From: Lederbergia citri
GTDB lineage: Bacteria > Bacillota > Bacilli > Bacillales > Bacillaceae_C
Assembly: GCF_018343625.1 (NCBI RefSeq)
Contig: NZ_JAGYPG010000003.1
Location: 654,202 to 718,201 of the forward strand
Length of the DNA stretch: 64,000 nt
Reading direction: 5' to 3'
Shown here: positions 1 to 8,793 of the stretch, in pieces
Layout: each line of letters opens with the position of its first letter
Numbering within the stretch: the stretch's first letter is position 1
Notes under the pieces: generated by a model
Seen by the model: the letters and a program-made list of their open reading frames with translations, nothing else
The model's database searches: none
What the model was told of the DNA's origin: nothing
Position numbers and translations under genes: made by a program

Positions 1-648
1 GTCGACGGGACAATTAGTGGCGCATTTCGTTCGACAGGACAAAAATGTACAGCAACTAGTCGAGTGCTTGTACATAGAAATATAAAACAAACCTTTGTAG
101 ATAAGCTTATTTCAGCATCACAAGCTATTAAAACTGGAAATGGATTAGAAGAAGGCATATGGATGGGACCGTGTTCCTCCGAGTCACAAATGGAAACCGT
201 CCTTTCTTATATTGAAAAAGGAAAGAAAGAAGGGGCAAAACTCTTATTTGGCGGCAATAGATTGACAAGTTCAGAGTATGATCAAGGATTCTATGTAGAG
301 CCAACGATTTTTGATGAAGTCGACAGCAAGATGCAAATTGCTCAAGAAGAAATTTTCGGACCTGTCATTGCCATTATTCCATTTGATAATTTGGAAGAAG
401 CTTTTGCATTGGCAAATGATACACAGTTTGGGCTAAGTGCTTCAATTTACACAGAAAATGTCGGTGCGATGTTGAAGTTCATCGATCGAGTTGATGCAGG
501 TTTAGTTAGGATTAATGCTGAGACAGCAGGCGTCGAACTTCAAGCTCCTTTTGGAGGGATGAAGAGTTCTAGTTCCCATTCACGTGAACAAGGTGAAGCG
601 GCAATAGAATTCTACACATCTATCAAAACAGTGTTTGTGAAAGGTTAA
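1..648 (+). CDS. Aldehyde dehydrogenase, C-terminal part (probable 2-oxoglutarate semialdehyde dehydrogenase)
   Basis: The open frame runs in from the left edge, so the N-terminal half is missing. The nucleophile region G-Q-K-C-T is visible with the catalytic Cys codon at 46-48. It is followed by the EEIFGPV motif of the ALDH superfamily and the C-terminal PFGGMK motif. The two genes directly downstream are sugar-acid dehydratases, so the likely role is NAD(P)-dependent oxidation of 2-oxoglutarate semialdehyde to 2-oxoglutarate, the last step of the Weimberg pathway. The ALDH family is certain; the substrate is inferred from context only. The stop is 25 bp before the next start, which suggests one operon. 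Confidence 0.9.
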   Translation, partial: VDGTISGAFRSTGQKCTATSRVLVHRNIKQTFVDKLISASQAIKTGNGLEEGIWMGPCSSESQMETVLSYIEKGKKEGAKLLFGGNRLTSSEYDQGFYVEPTIFDEVDSKMQIAQEEIFGPVIAIIPFDNLEEAFALANDTQFGLSASIYTENVGAMLKFIDRVDAGLVRINAETAGVELQAPFGGMKSSSSHSREQGEAAIEFYTSIKTVFVKG

Positions 649-673
649 TTTCAAAAAGACAGGAGATTAGATC

Positions 674-1546
674 ATGAGAATCATTCGTTATGCTGAATCA
701 GAAAGGCCACAATTGGCAGCAGTGAAAGAAGATTCAAAGATTTATCCATTGCCTTACCAAGACTTTCAAGAACTACTGAAAAAATGTGATGAACAACAAA
801 AGAGCTGTCTGACATTAATTAATGAAGTGTTACGTGAGATTGATCCCATTCAAAAATCAATAGATGAATTGGACCTTAAACTACCTTTAAATGCCGGGGA
901 AGTTTGGGCTAGTGGGGTTACGTATTTAAGAAGTAAAAATGCACGAAACTATGAATCTCAAGGAAGTGAGCCGTCTGTTTCCTATTATGACAAAGTATAT
1001 GTAGCGGAACGGCCAGAACTTTTTCTCAAATCTACAGATAAAAGAACGATTGGTCACAATGAACCGCTTTACTTACGATCAGATTCAACATGGCAAATTC
1101 CAGAACCTGAGTTAGGGCTTGTCTTAGATGGAGCTGGTGATATTGTCGGATACACAATCGGAAATGATATGAGCTGTCGGGATATTGAAGGTGAGAACCC
1201 TCTGTATTTGCCCCAAGCAAAAATGTGGAAGCACTCATGTTCAATAGGTCCCGCAATTCTACTAGCCGAGACGGTTGAGGACCCTTATGACTTTGATATT
1301 AAGTGCACCATTTTTCGGGAAGGTGAAAAGGTTTTTGAAGATAGAGCCAGTACTTCTCAATTAAAGAGAAGGTATGAAGAATTAGTCGAATTTTTAAAGA
1401 GAGATAATGAACTATTCCCAGGTACTGTTTTGCTAACAGGCACTTGTATTGTACCTCCAAATGATTTTACTTTAAACGATGGTGATGTAGTAGAAATTGA
1501 GATTACAGGCATTGGAATGTTGCGAAATCCAGTGGCAGCGCAATAG
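674..1546 (+). CDS. Fumarylacetoacetate hydrolase-family 2-keto-3-deoxy-pentonate dehydratase
   Basis: A 290-aa FAH-fold protein. The metal-binding E-x-E lies in PEPELGLV (about residues 143-150), followed by GNDMSCRDIEGENPLYLPQAK-type sequence (about 163-183). That pattern is typical of 2-keto-3-deoxy-D-arabinonate/xylonate dehydratases rather than true fumarylacetoacetases. The predicted reaction is dehydration of 2-keto-3-deoxypentonate to 2-oxoglutarate semialdehyde. The ATG has an AGGAGA ribosome site. It sits between the aldehyde dehydrogenase and the sugar-acid dehydratase with 25-bp and 12-bp gaps, so the three steps of the Weimberg route are co-transcribed. Substrate stereochemistry (arabinonate or xylonate) cannot be read from the sequence. 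Confidence 0.85.
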   Translation: MRIIRYAESERPQLAAVKEDSKIYPLPYQDFQELLKKCDEQQKSCLTLINEVLREIDPIQKSIDELDLKLPLNAGEVWASGVTYLRSKNARNYESQGSEPSVSYYDKVYVAERPELFLKSTDKRTIGHNEPLYLRSDSTWQIPEPELGLVLDGAGDIVGYTIGNDMSCRDIEGENPLYLPQAKMWKHSCSIGPAILLAETVEDPYDFDIKCTIFREGEKVFEDRASTSQLKRRYEELVEFLKRDNELFPGTVLLTGTCIVPPNDFTLNDGDVVEIEITGIGMLRNPVAAQ

Positions 1547-1558
1547 GGAGGTACAGGA

Positions 1559-3538
1559 ATGGATCATTTATTATCGACTGCCTCCGAAACGATTAAAAAT
1601 ATCCAAACAAAAGCAAAAGGACCCGAAGGAAAACTCCCATTGACCGATTATATGCTGCGAAATGCTCCGAGTGGTGACTTGTTCGGGTTGTCCCAAAATG
1701 TTGGCATGGGCTGGTCGCCGAATAATCTGAGAGGAAAAGAAGTATTGTTGCTAAGTACTCAGGGTGGCATGAAAGATAGCGAAGGGTTCCCAATTGCTTT
1801 AGGATACCATACGGGACATTGGGAAGTCGACCAATTGATGAAGGAAGCGGCGATGGAAATCAATCGTGCTGGTGGGATTCCGTTTGCGGCATATGTAAGT
1901 GATCCTTGTGATGGTAGGTCCCAAGGAACGACAGGCATGTTCGACTCTTTTCCATATCGAAATGATGCGGCAATCGTGTATCGTCGTTTGATTCGTTCGC
2001 TTCCTACGAGAAAAGCAGTAATTGGAATCGCTACTTGTGATAAAGGTTTGCCAGCCATGATGTTGGCACTCGCTTCCATGCATGATCTTCCAACTATAGT
2101 CATTCCAGGTGGGGTCACACTTCCACCTGAATACGGCGAAGATGCGGGGAAAATTCAAACAATCGGGGCAAGGTATTCCGCTAACGAAATTACACTTGAA
2201 GAAGCAGCGGAACTGGGGTGCAGGGCATGTGCAACACCTGGTGGAGGTTGCCAATTTTTAGGAACAGCAGCCACAGCTCAAGTAGTTAGTGAAGCCCTCG
2301 GATTATCTTTGCCACATTCTGCGCTCGCGCCATCCGGACAACAAATTTGGAGGGAAATGGCGAGGAATTCAGCTCGAGCCGTTATTGAAATGGAACAACG
2401 ACGTATCACGACGAAGGATATTTTAACAGATAAATCTATTCACAATGCAATGGTTGTTCATGCCGCGTTCGGAGGCTCCACGAATCTCCTTTTACATATC
2501 CCAGCAATTGCGTATGCGGCAGGATGTACAATACCAACTGTAGAGGATTGGATAAAAGTAAACCGACAAACACCTAGGCTAGTAAGCGTCCTTCCGAATG
2601 GGCCAGAATACCATCCGACTGTTCGTGCTTATCTTGCGGGCGGTGTTCCAGAAGTGATGCTCCATTTAAGAAAATTAGGCTTGTTGAACGAGGATGTCAT
2701 GACCGTAACAGGAAAAACGCTGCGTGAAAACCTAGAATGGTGGGAGCAATCTGAGCGTAGAAGAAAAATGAAAGAGCGCTTAAAAAAAGCTGATAACATA
2801 GAAGCATATGAAGTCATTATGTCAAAGGAACAAGCTAAAAAGAAAGGGATGACTTCAACCATTACGTTTCCAACTGGAAATATTGCTCCGGAAGGTTCAG
2901 TCATCAAATCAACTTCAATCGACAGAGAAAAAATTGATGAAAACGGAATTTTTTATCATAAAGGTGAGGCGAAAGTCTTTACGAGTGAAAGAGATGGAAT
3001 CAGGGCAATAAGACAAGGGAAAATCGCAGCTGGTGACATCATGATTGTCTCGGGTTGCGGACCGCTCGGAACTGGTATGGAGGAAACGTATCAATTAACA
3101 TCTGCATTAAAACATCTTTCGTTTGGAAAACATGTAACATTGATTACAGATGCACGTTTCTCAGGAGTTTCTACAGGTGCTTGTATCGGACATGTCGGTC
3201 CTGAAGGTTTGGCAGATGGTCCAATTGGCAAACTTCGAGATGGCGATATTATAGAAGTAAAGATTGATACCGTAAATTTAGAGGGAAGAGTCAACTTTTT
3301 AGGCACGAAAGATCATCCAGTTTCTCCTGAGGAAGGATCTCGAATTTTGAGTGAGCGAAAACCAAATGAAATTAAACCTGCCGATGGGTTGCCAGATGAT
3401 ACCAGGTTATGGGCAGCACTGCAAAAGGTTAGTGGAGGCACGTGGCGTGGAAGTATTTATGATGTCGATAGAATCATAGAGGTGCTGGAAGCCGGAGAAA
3501 AGGCTTTGAGAAAGAACAATGAGATAGAGGTTCTGTAA
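1559..3538 (+). CDS. IlvD/Edd-family sugar-acid dehydratase (YjhG/YagF type, probable D-xylonate dehydratase)
   Basis: 659 aa, matching the roughly 655-aa YjhG/YagF subgroup and longer than IlvD or Edd. Candidate Fe-S cluster cysteines are Cys117 (SDPCDGRS), Cys160 (GIATCDKG) and Cys231 (CATPGGGCQFLG). The C-terminal part carries GPLGTGMEE and DARFSG. The family dehydrates sugar acids such as D-xylonate to the 2-keto-3-deoxy acid. It follows the FAH-family gene by 12 bp with a GGGAGG ribosome site, and a rho-independent terminator follows, so it closes the operon. No regulator or sugar dehydrogenase is inside the window; these presumably lie to the left. Confidence 0.88.
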   Translation: MDHLLSTASETIKNIQTKAKGPEGKLPLTDYMLRNAPSGDLFGLSQNVGMGWSPNNLRGKEVLLLSTQGGMKDSEGFPIALGYHTGHWEVDQLMKEAAMEINRAGGIPFAAYVSDPCDGRSQGTTGMFDSFPYRNDAAIVYRRLIRSLPTRKAVIGIATCDKGLPAMMLALASMHDLPTIVIPGGVTLPPEYGEDAGKIQTIGARYSANEITLEEAAELGCRACATPGGGCQFLGTAATAQVVSEALGLSLPHSALAPSGQQIWREMARNSARAVIEMEQRRITTKDILTDKSIHNAMVVHAAFGGSTNLLLHIPAIAYAAGCTIPTVEDWIKVNRQTPRLVSVLPNGPEYHPTVRAYLAGGVPEVMLHLRKLGLLNEDVMTVTGKTLRENLEWWEQSERRRKMKERLKKADNIEAYEVIMSKEQAKKKGMTSTITFPTGNIAPEGSVIKSTSIDREKIDENGIFYHKGEAKVFTSERDGIRAIRQGKIAAGDIMIVSGCGPLGTGMEETYQLTSALKHLSFGKHVTLITDARFSGVSTGACIGHVGPEGLADGPIGKLRDGDIIEVKIDTVNLEGRVNFLGTKDHPVSPEEGSRILSERKPNEIKPADGLPDDTRLWAALQKVSGGTWRGSIYDVDRIIEVLEAGEKALRKNNEIEVL

Positions 3539-3550
3539 TAGAATGGAATT

Positions 3551-3584
3551 AGACTGAGCGTAAATAATGCTTAGTCTTTTTTTT
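3551..3584 (+). terminator. Rho-independent terminator of the pentonate operon
   Basis: AGACTGAGC and GCTTAGTCT pair (one G-U) around a short AT-rich loop and run into eight or nine T residues just after the dehydratase stop codon. Confidence 0.85.
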
Positions 3585-3663
3585 GCCAGAAGGAAAATCT
3601 CTACTAATGAAGAATAGTAAAAGGATGTATTGCCTCAATTTCTTAGAATGGGAGGAGCTAAAG

Positions 3664-4575
3664 TTGAGCTATAATTTCAAGCAAGAAGAAATTGAAAACA
3701 TCATAAAGCATTTCGGAAAAGAATTTTATGAAAAAGTTTTGAGAGATATTGAAGTGTATACCGAAAAGTGGTCGCTCACTTCTTTTCAATTTATTCCTTC
3801 CTATTCCGCGAACATCGTTTTTACCTGTCATTCAGAGACATTTGGAAATGTTGTATTAAAAATAGGAAATCCAAATGCAAGAGAAGTTTTTACAGAATTT
3901 AATACTTTAATTGAATACGATGGAAGAAGATTTTGCACAGTTTTTGACGCAGATATTGAAAATGGTGTGATAGTAGAAGAATGGATAAAGCCGGGAATTC
4001 CTTTAAGGAATGAGAATTCCCTTGAAAAAAGGCTTTTTGTATTTTCTTCTCTCTATAACGATCTACATATCACGCCTGCCAAATCTGAGATATATCCTAC
4101 ATATATGGAATGGGTAGATAAAATAACAGCTTACATGAGCCAGCAAAAAGATTGTACAGAATTATATGTATATATGAGGCATGCACAAGAAATTTGCCAT
4201 TCATTGTCCAGTGTATACTCACAAAAGATGCTGCTTCACGGCGACTTTCATCATGATAATATATTGCTAGGTAAAGATGGGAAGTATAAAATCATTGATC
4301 CAAAGGGCGTAGTAGGTGATCCTATCTTTGATGTGCCGCGTTTTATATTAAATGAATTTGGTGATGACATAACTCCGGAACTGCATGAGAAAATAAATGG
4401 CATCATCACCTTTTTTGAAAAAAGCTTGGACATACCTAACGATATAATAAGAAAATGCCTTTTCGTGGAAACGGCAATGGGAATTTGCTGGTGTGTAGAA
4501 GATGGCTCAACTCCTGATGAATACCCTAGCCTAGTAAAAACTGTTGCTTTTGCGGAAGCAATGTTAAATCATTAA
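3664..4575 (+). CDS. APH(6)/hydroxyurea kinase-like phosphotransferase
   Basis: 303 aa from a TTG start at 3664, chosen because GGAGGAG at 3651-3657 is 6 nt upstream; the open frame extends further left without a ribosome site. The kinase core shows the catalytic loop HGDFHHDN and the metal-binding stretch IIDPKGVVGDPIFDV. The DPKG-x-x-G form is the signature of the streptomycin 6-kinase / hydroxyurea phosphotransferase branch (APH_6_hur). The family inactivates small molecules by phosphorylation, but many genomic homologues have no known substrate, so a resistance phenotype is only possible. It stands alone between two terminators. Confidence 0.8.
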   Translation: MSYNFKQEEIENIIKHFGKEFYEKVLRDIEVYTEKWSLTSFQFIPSYSANIVFTCHSETFGNVVLKIGNPNAREVFTEFNTLIEYDGRRFCTVFDADIENGVIVEEWIKPGIPLRNENSLEKRLFVFSSLYNDLHITPAKSEIYPTYMEWVDKITAYMSQQKDCTELYVYMRHAQEICHSLSSVYSQKMLLHGDFHHDNILLGKDGKYKIIDPKGVVGDPIFDVPRFILNEFGDDITPELHEKINGIITFFEKSLDIPNDIIRKCLFVETAMGICWCVEDGSTPDEYPSLVKTVAFAEAMLNH

Positions 4576-4578
4576 TAC

Positions 4579-4617
4579 AAAAACTACCGCTCACAGAATG
4601 ATGAGCGGTAGTTTTTT
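4579..4617. terminator. Bidirectional terminator between convergent genes
   Basis: AAAAACTACCGCTCA and TGAGCGGTAGTTTTT are perfect complements around an 8-nt loop. T-runs occur on both strands, serving the kinase gene on the left and the minus-strand epimerase-like gene on the right. Confidence 0.92.
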
Positions 4618-4619
4618 AA

Positions 4620-5495
4620 TCAAACAATTTTATTATAATGATCAATCAAACCGGGCAGCCAATCTTTCAAGTTACTGAATTCGAAGCCAAGTCCCGTTGC
4701 TTTGGAATTATCCATCGTCCATGTTTTTGGAATTCCGTATGGCGAGCGGTTTTCATCCGTCACATTTGTTGTCACTACAGCATTTTTCCCTGTTTTTGAT
4801 TCAATAAGTCTTATTAATTCTGCTAATTGAATATCTCCATTTGCACATGCGTTGATTGGTCCTGTAAAAGCTTGTGTTCCAATCCAGGCGAGAAATTCTC
4901 CTGCTTCACGAGCGGAAATAAAGTTAAGCGATGCTTCTGAATTGGGCATTCCAATTTCTTCTTCGTTTTTTATTTTTTTTACATGGAAAAGCAGTCGCTC
5001 AGTATAATCTTCTTCACCAAGAACAATTGGGATACGAACTGCCACAGAGGATAATCCTGTTTTGGAAAATAGAGCTGTTTCTGCAAGCTTTTTTCCTTCA
5101 CCATACGATACATCCTGGCTTTTCACTATTTTTAGTGGGTATGTATATGGATTGAATTCGTCTTCGGAAAGATTATTCCTAAATTCATAAACGGACAACG
5201 TAGAGGTGAAAACATACTTCCCTACTTTATCATTCAACGCTTCATATGCAATATTGATATCCTCCGAAGAGTATCCAATTTGGTCATAGACGACATCGAA
5301 GTGCAATCCTTCGAAGGCTGATTTCATGGAATCTACATCATACCGATCAGCTATAAGCTGCTTTACTTTATCTCCAAAAGGATTTCCGCTTTTTCCTCTA
5401 GTTGCGATTGTCACATCGACACCTTTTGTTAGCAAACTATGAACAAGCTCCTTACCGAAAAAACGAGTTCCTCCAAGTATTAAGGCTGATTTCAT
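4620..5495 (-). CDS. NAD-dependent epimerase/dehydratase-like (extended SDR) protein
   Basis: 291 aa with an N-terminal Rossmann motif GGTRFFGKEL at about residues 8-17 and a later SYGEGKKLAE segment in the position of the SDR Y-x-x-x-K motif. Sequence such as VRIPIVLG and NACANGD is typical of extended SDR proteins that resemble nucleotide-sugar epimerases. The start has AAAAGGAG about 8 nt upstream. The gene is monocistronic and shares a bidirectional terminator with the convergent kinase gene. No neighbour indicates a substrate, so the function beyond NAD(P)-dependent oxidoreduction or isomerisation is open. Confidence 0.75.
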   Translation of the reverse strand: MKSALILGGTRFFGKELVHSLLTKGVDVTIATRGKSGNPFGDKVKQLIADRYDVDSMKSAFEGLHFDVVYDQIGYSSEDINIAYEALNDKVGKYVFTSTLSVYEFRNNLSEDEFNPYTYPLKIVKSQDVSYGEGKKLAETALFSKTGLSSVAVRIPIVLGEEDYTERLLFHVKKIKNEEEIGMPNSEASLNFISAREAGEFLAWIGTQAFTGPINACANGDIQLAELIRLIESKTGKNAVVTTNVTDENRSPYGIPKTWTMDNSKATGLGFEFSNLKDWLPGLIDHYNKIV

Positions 5496-5718
5496 TGTGC
5501 TATCTCCTTTTTAATTAAAATGTAGTTTTTTCTCTTATATAATAAAACTATTATTTGGTATGAAATATTGCAACTCATTACTTCTTATTTATGAACATTA
5601 AAATTTGAAGATGCAGGACATTTAAATTAAATGTGGAAGTTTCATAAACGTCCACAGATTTATATTTATTGTAGAAAATGATAGTTCAAATTTATTCATT
5701 AACTAGGAGATGATCATC

Positions 5719-6873
5719 ATAAAAATCGTTATTGCACCAGATTCATTTAAAGGTAGCGTTTCGGCAATGGATGCTGCAGCAGCAATTGACAAGGGAATAA
5801 AAAATGCTTTCCCCCATGCAGAAACAGTGTTGATGCCAGTAGCTGATGGTGGGGAAGGGACGTTAGAAACTTTAATAGCCGCTACAAACGGTCGGAAGGA
5901 ACATGTAAAAGTAACCGGGCCGCTTGGAAAAGAGGTGGATGCTCACTTCGGGATACTTGGCGACAAAAATACCTGTGTCATAGAAATGGCTGTTGCTTCT
6001 GGCCTTAATTTGATAAAGGAAAGTGAAAGAGATCCGATGTTGACGACTACATATGGGACAGGGGAATTGATTAAAGTTGCGTTAGATCAAGGCTACCGAA
6101 ATTTTGTTATAGCGATAGGTGGATCGGCAACGAATGATGGCGGGGTTGGCATGTTGCAGGCCCTTGGTATGGAATTTAAAGATAAAGCTGGAAATGAAAT
6201 TGGATTTGGAGGCGGTGAGTTAAGAAAAATTCATCATATCTCCATTGAACAATTCGATCAAAGAATAAAGGATAGCATGTTTCTAATCGCCTCTGATGTT
6301 GAGAATCCTTTAGTTGGTGAGAAAGGCGCTTCCTATGTTTTTGGTCCACAAAAAGGCGCAACTACTGAGATGTTGGAAACTTTAGATCAGAACCTCTTGC
6401 ATTATGCAAACCTGGTCGAAAACATAACAGGGGTAAGGATTCATGACATGCCAGGTGCTGGAGCAGCAGGAGGCATTGGAGGAGCTTTTTTAGCATTTTT
6501 CCCTACCGACATGAAAAGAGGAATAGAAGTGGTGTTGGAAAATGCTAAATTTGCCGAAGCTCTTAATGGTTCTGATTTAGTGATTACAGGTGAAGGAAAG
6601 GTAGACTTTCAAACGGCTTATGGAAAATCTCCAATGGGTGTTGCTCAGGCAGCTCAAAAGAAGAATGTACCAACCATCATACTCGCAGGTTCGGTTGGGG
6701 ATAATATTCAAAACCTTTTTCAATATGGTGTTGTTGGTATTTTTAGTATTATCAATCAACCGATGACACTTGAAAAGGCTATGGTAGAAGCAGAACGTTT
6801 ACTTGAAACGAGCGCTACGCAAATATGTAGGACATATTTTTGGAATGAAAAGCTAGATGAGTTTTCTATATAG
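5719..6873 (+). CDS. glxK: Glycerate kinase, probably with a non-AUG (ATA) start
   Basis: 384-387 aa, full length for the GlxK/GarK glycerate kinase family. It begins K-I-V-I-A-P-D-S-F-K-G and contains GGEGT, GGSATNDGG and TGEGKVD, all characteristic of the family, which phosphorylates D-glycerate (to 2- or 3-phosphoglycerate). The only in-frame ATG (5710) abuts the ribosome site AGGAG at 5705-5709, leaving zero spacing. An ATA at 5719 (spacing 9) or ATC at 5716 (spacing 6) fits far better, and homologues normally begin M-K-I-V-I-A. If the ATG is used, the coding region is 5710-6873. A terminator follows and the gene is monocistronic. Confidence 0.88.
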   Translation: MKIVIAPDSFKGSVSAMDAAAAIDKGIKNAFPHAETVLMPVADGGEGTLETLIAATNGRKEHVKVTGPLGKEVDAHFGILGDKNTCVIEMAVASGLNLIKESERDPMLTTTYGTGELIKVALDQGYRNFVIAIGGSATNDGGVGMLQALGMEFKDKAGNEIGFGGGELRKIHHISIEQFDQRIKDSMFLIASDVENPLVGEKGASYVFGPQKGATTEMLETLDQNLLHYANLVENITGVRIHDMPGAGAAGGIGGAFLAFFPTDMKRGIEVVLENAKFAEALNGSDLVITGEGKVDFQTAYGKSPMGVAQAAQKKNVPTIILAGSVGDNIQNLFQYGVVGIFSIINQPMTLEKAMVEAERLLETSATQICRTYFWNEKLDEFSI

Positions 6874-6923
6874 AGAAAAGCTTTAAAATATGATTGTTTA
6901 AGGTTAAAAACTATTAAAGATGA

Positions 6924-6967
6924 TGCAAAATGTCCTTGTCTAATTAAGGACCTTTTTGCAGTTTTTT
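6924..6967 (+). terminator. Terminator downstream of glycerate kinase
   Basis: GTCCTT and AAGGAC flank an 8-nt loop. The stem is extended by TGCAAAA pairing with TTTTTGCA, and T-rich sequence follows. Confidence 0.75.
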
Positions 6968-7002
6968 TAATTTAGAACAATTAGTTTTAAAATACACAAC
7001 TA

Positions 7003-7018
7003 GTGTTTCTTGAAACAC
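7003..7018. promoter_or_regulatory. Inverted repeat upstream of the lar operon (possible operator)
   Basis: GTGTTTC-TT-GAAACAC is a perfect 7-2-7 inverted repeat about 145 bp before larE. The loop is too short for an RNA hairpin, so a dimeric DNA-binding regulator is a plausible reader. A further 10-bp palindrome AACCATGGTT lies at 7056-7065. I could not assign a convincing promoter, so the role is conjecture. Confidence 0.35.
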
Positions 7019-7162
7019 CAAAAATAAATATATCAAAATATATGTCTATTTCCTTAACCATGGTTTCTTTTCTTCCTTTACTATAAAATCAAAATTAACG
7101 TATAAGGATACTCACTCATATGCAAATATGATATCTTTATGTTACATGGAAGGAGGATGCGT

Positions 7163-7987
7163 GTGGATCCTATTTTATATGAAAAAAAACAAAATCTTAT
7201 CAAGATTTTACGAAATATGGATAATGTGTTAGTTGCTTTTTCGGGAGGCGTAGACAGCACTTTTCTTTTAGCAATCGCTAAGGTAGCCCTTGGGGATAAG
7301 GTGTTATCTGTGACAGCTGCATCAGAGACATTTCCAGACCGAGAGTTTCAGTTGGCAAAAAGTCTAGCCTCAGAGCTTCAAGTCAGTCATATTGAAACGC
7401 GGGTTAATGAACTGGCGGATGCCGAATTTGTAAAAAACGATTCAAATCGTTGTTTCCATTGTAAAAACGGATTATATAATCATCTTCTTGAATTAGTGTC
7501 TGAGTACGGAGATCGTTATACGATTGTCGATGGATCAATCATGGATGATCTTGGTGAGCACAGGCCAGGCATGCAAGCAGCAAGAGCATTGGGTGTGCGC
7601 AGTCCTCTTCAAGAAGCGAATTTTTATAAAGAAGAAATAAGAACGCTTTCAAAAGAAATGGGCTTAAGAACTTGGAATAAACCATCTTTTGCGTGTCTTT
7701 CTTCAAGAATTCCCTATGGAACGAAAATCACAAAAGAAAAAATTAACCAGCTGGATTTAGCAGAGGATTTCTTACTGGGCCTGGGATTATATCAAGTTCG
7801 TGTTCGCCATCACGATAAAATTGCTAGAATTGAAGTTGATCAACATGATATGAAAAAGGTGATCGACCAACATGATAAAATTGTTCGAGCCTTAAAATCA
7901 TTTGGATTTTCCTACGTGACCCTGGATTTACAAGGATACCGCTCGGGAAGTATGAATGAAGTATTAAAAGAGAAGGCGACTATATGA
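7163..7987 (+). CDS. larE: LarE, ATP-dependent sacrificial sulfur transferase
   Basis: 274 aa from GTG at 7163, chosen because GGAAGGAGG at 7148-7156 is 6 nt upstream (an ATG at 7139 lies before the ribosome site). A PP-loop SGGVDST at about residues 27-33 shows an ATP pyrophosphatase that adenylates its substrate. A cysteine in PSFACLSSR (about Cys178) lies where the sacrificial Cys176 of Lactobacillus plantarum LarE is found, so this looks like the Cys-donating type. LarE converts pyridinium biscarboxylate mononucleotide to the bisthiocarboxylate. It overlaps larB by 4 nt (ATGA). Confidence 0.92.
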   Translation: MDPILYEKKQNLIKILRNMDNVLVAFSGGVDSTFLLAIAKVALGDKVLSVTAASETFPDREFQLAKSLASELQVSHIETRVNELADAEFVKNDSNRCFHCKNGLYNHLLELVSEYGDRYTIVDGSIMDDLGEHRPGMQAARALGVRSPLQEANFYKEEIRTLSKEMGLRTWNKPSFACLSSRIPYGTKITKEKINQLDLAEDFLLGLGLYQVRVRHHDKIARIEVDQHDMKKVIDQHDKIVRALKSFGFSYVTLDLQGYRSGSMNEVLKEKATI

Positions 7988-8793
7988 AACATTCAATGGA
8001 ACATATTTTAGAGGCGGTTCAAAAAGGGGAGCTTTCCGTACAAGATGCTATGGAAAAATTAAAGCCTCAAGAAGAATTAGGCTATGCAACATTAGACTTG
8101 CAGAGAGAGGCACGAACTGGATTCCCTGAAGTAATTTATGGCGAAGGGAAAACGAGTGAACAAATTCTAGGGATTTTTACTAAACTGATGGAACACCACG
8201 ATAAAGTATTGGCAACAAGAGTAAGTTTGGAAAAAGCTCATTTTTTATTAGAAAAAATGAGCTTGATGTATCCAGATCAAACCCTTTATTATCACGAATC
8301 AGCTCGTACCTTTCATTGGATTAATTCTACATACCAAGAAAAATGGAAAAAAGGTTATATCGCTGTTGTGTGCGCGGGTACTTCTGATCTTCCTATCGCG
8401 GAGGAAGCAGCTATTACTGCTGAATTAATGGGTAATAAAGTAGAGCGAATTTATGATATTGGAGTTGCAGGCATTCATCGTCTATTAAATAAAGCTAGTT
8501 TAATAGAGAATGCAAATGTTGTTATTGTTGCGGCCGGTATGGAAGGGGCATTGGCGAGTGTGGTTGGCGGCCTCGTTTCTAAACCTGTCATTGCCGTTCC
8601 AACAAGTGTCGGATACGGAGCGAGTATGAATGGTATTGCAGCACTTTTAGCTATGCTTAGCAGCTGTGCGAGCGGAGTTTCAGTAGTGAACATTGACAAC
8701 GGTTTCGGGGCCGGTTATTTTGCTGCGACTTTGACGAATACGATAGAACAAGCCGTAGAAAAGGCCTTGGCAGGAAAGGAAGAAAGTAAATGA
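7984..8793 (+). CDS. larB: LarB, nickel-pincer nucleotide biosynthesis carboxylase/hydrolase
   Basis: 269 aa with a C-terminal half of the AIR carboxylase (PurE-like) fold, visible as CAGTSDLPIAEEAA and VAAGMEGALASVVGGL. LarB carboxylates and hydrolyses nicotinic acid adenine dinucleotide to pyridinium-3,5-biscarboxylic acid mononucleotide, the first step of the nickel-pincer cofactor. It overlaps larE upstream by 4 nt and larC downstream by 4 nt, so the three enzymes are translationally coupled. Confidence 0.93.
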   Translation: MKHSMEHILEAVQKGELSVQDAMEKLKPQEELGYATLDLQREARTGFPEVIYGEGKTSEQILGIFTKLMEHHDKVLATRVSLEKAHFLLEKMSLMYPDQTLYYHESARTFHWINSTYQEKWKKGYIAVVCAGTSDLPIAEEAAITAELMGNKVERIYDIGVAGIHRLLNKASLIENANVVIVAAGMEGALASVVGGLVSKPVIAVPTSVGYGASMNGIAALLAMLSSCASGVSVVNIDNGFGAGYFAATLTNTIEQAVEKALAGKEESK

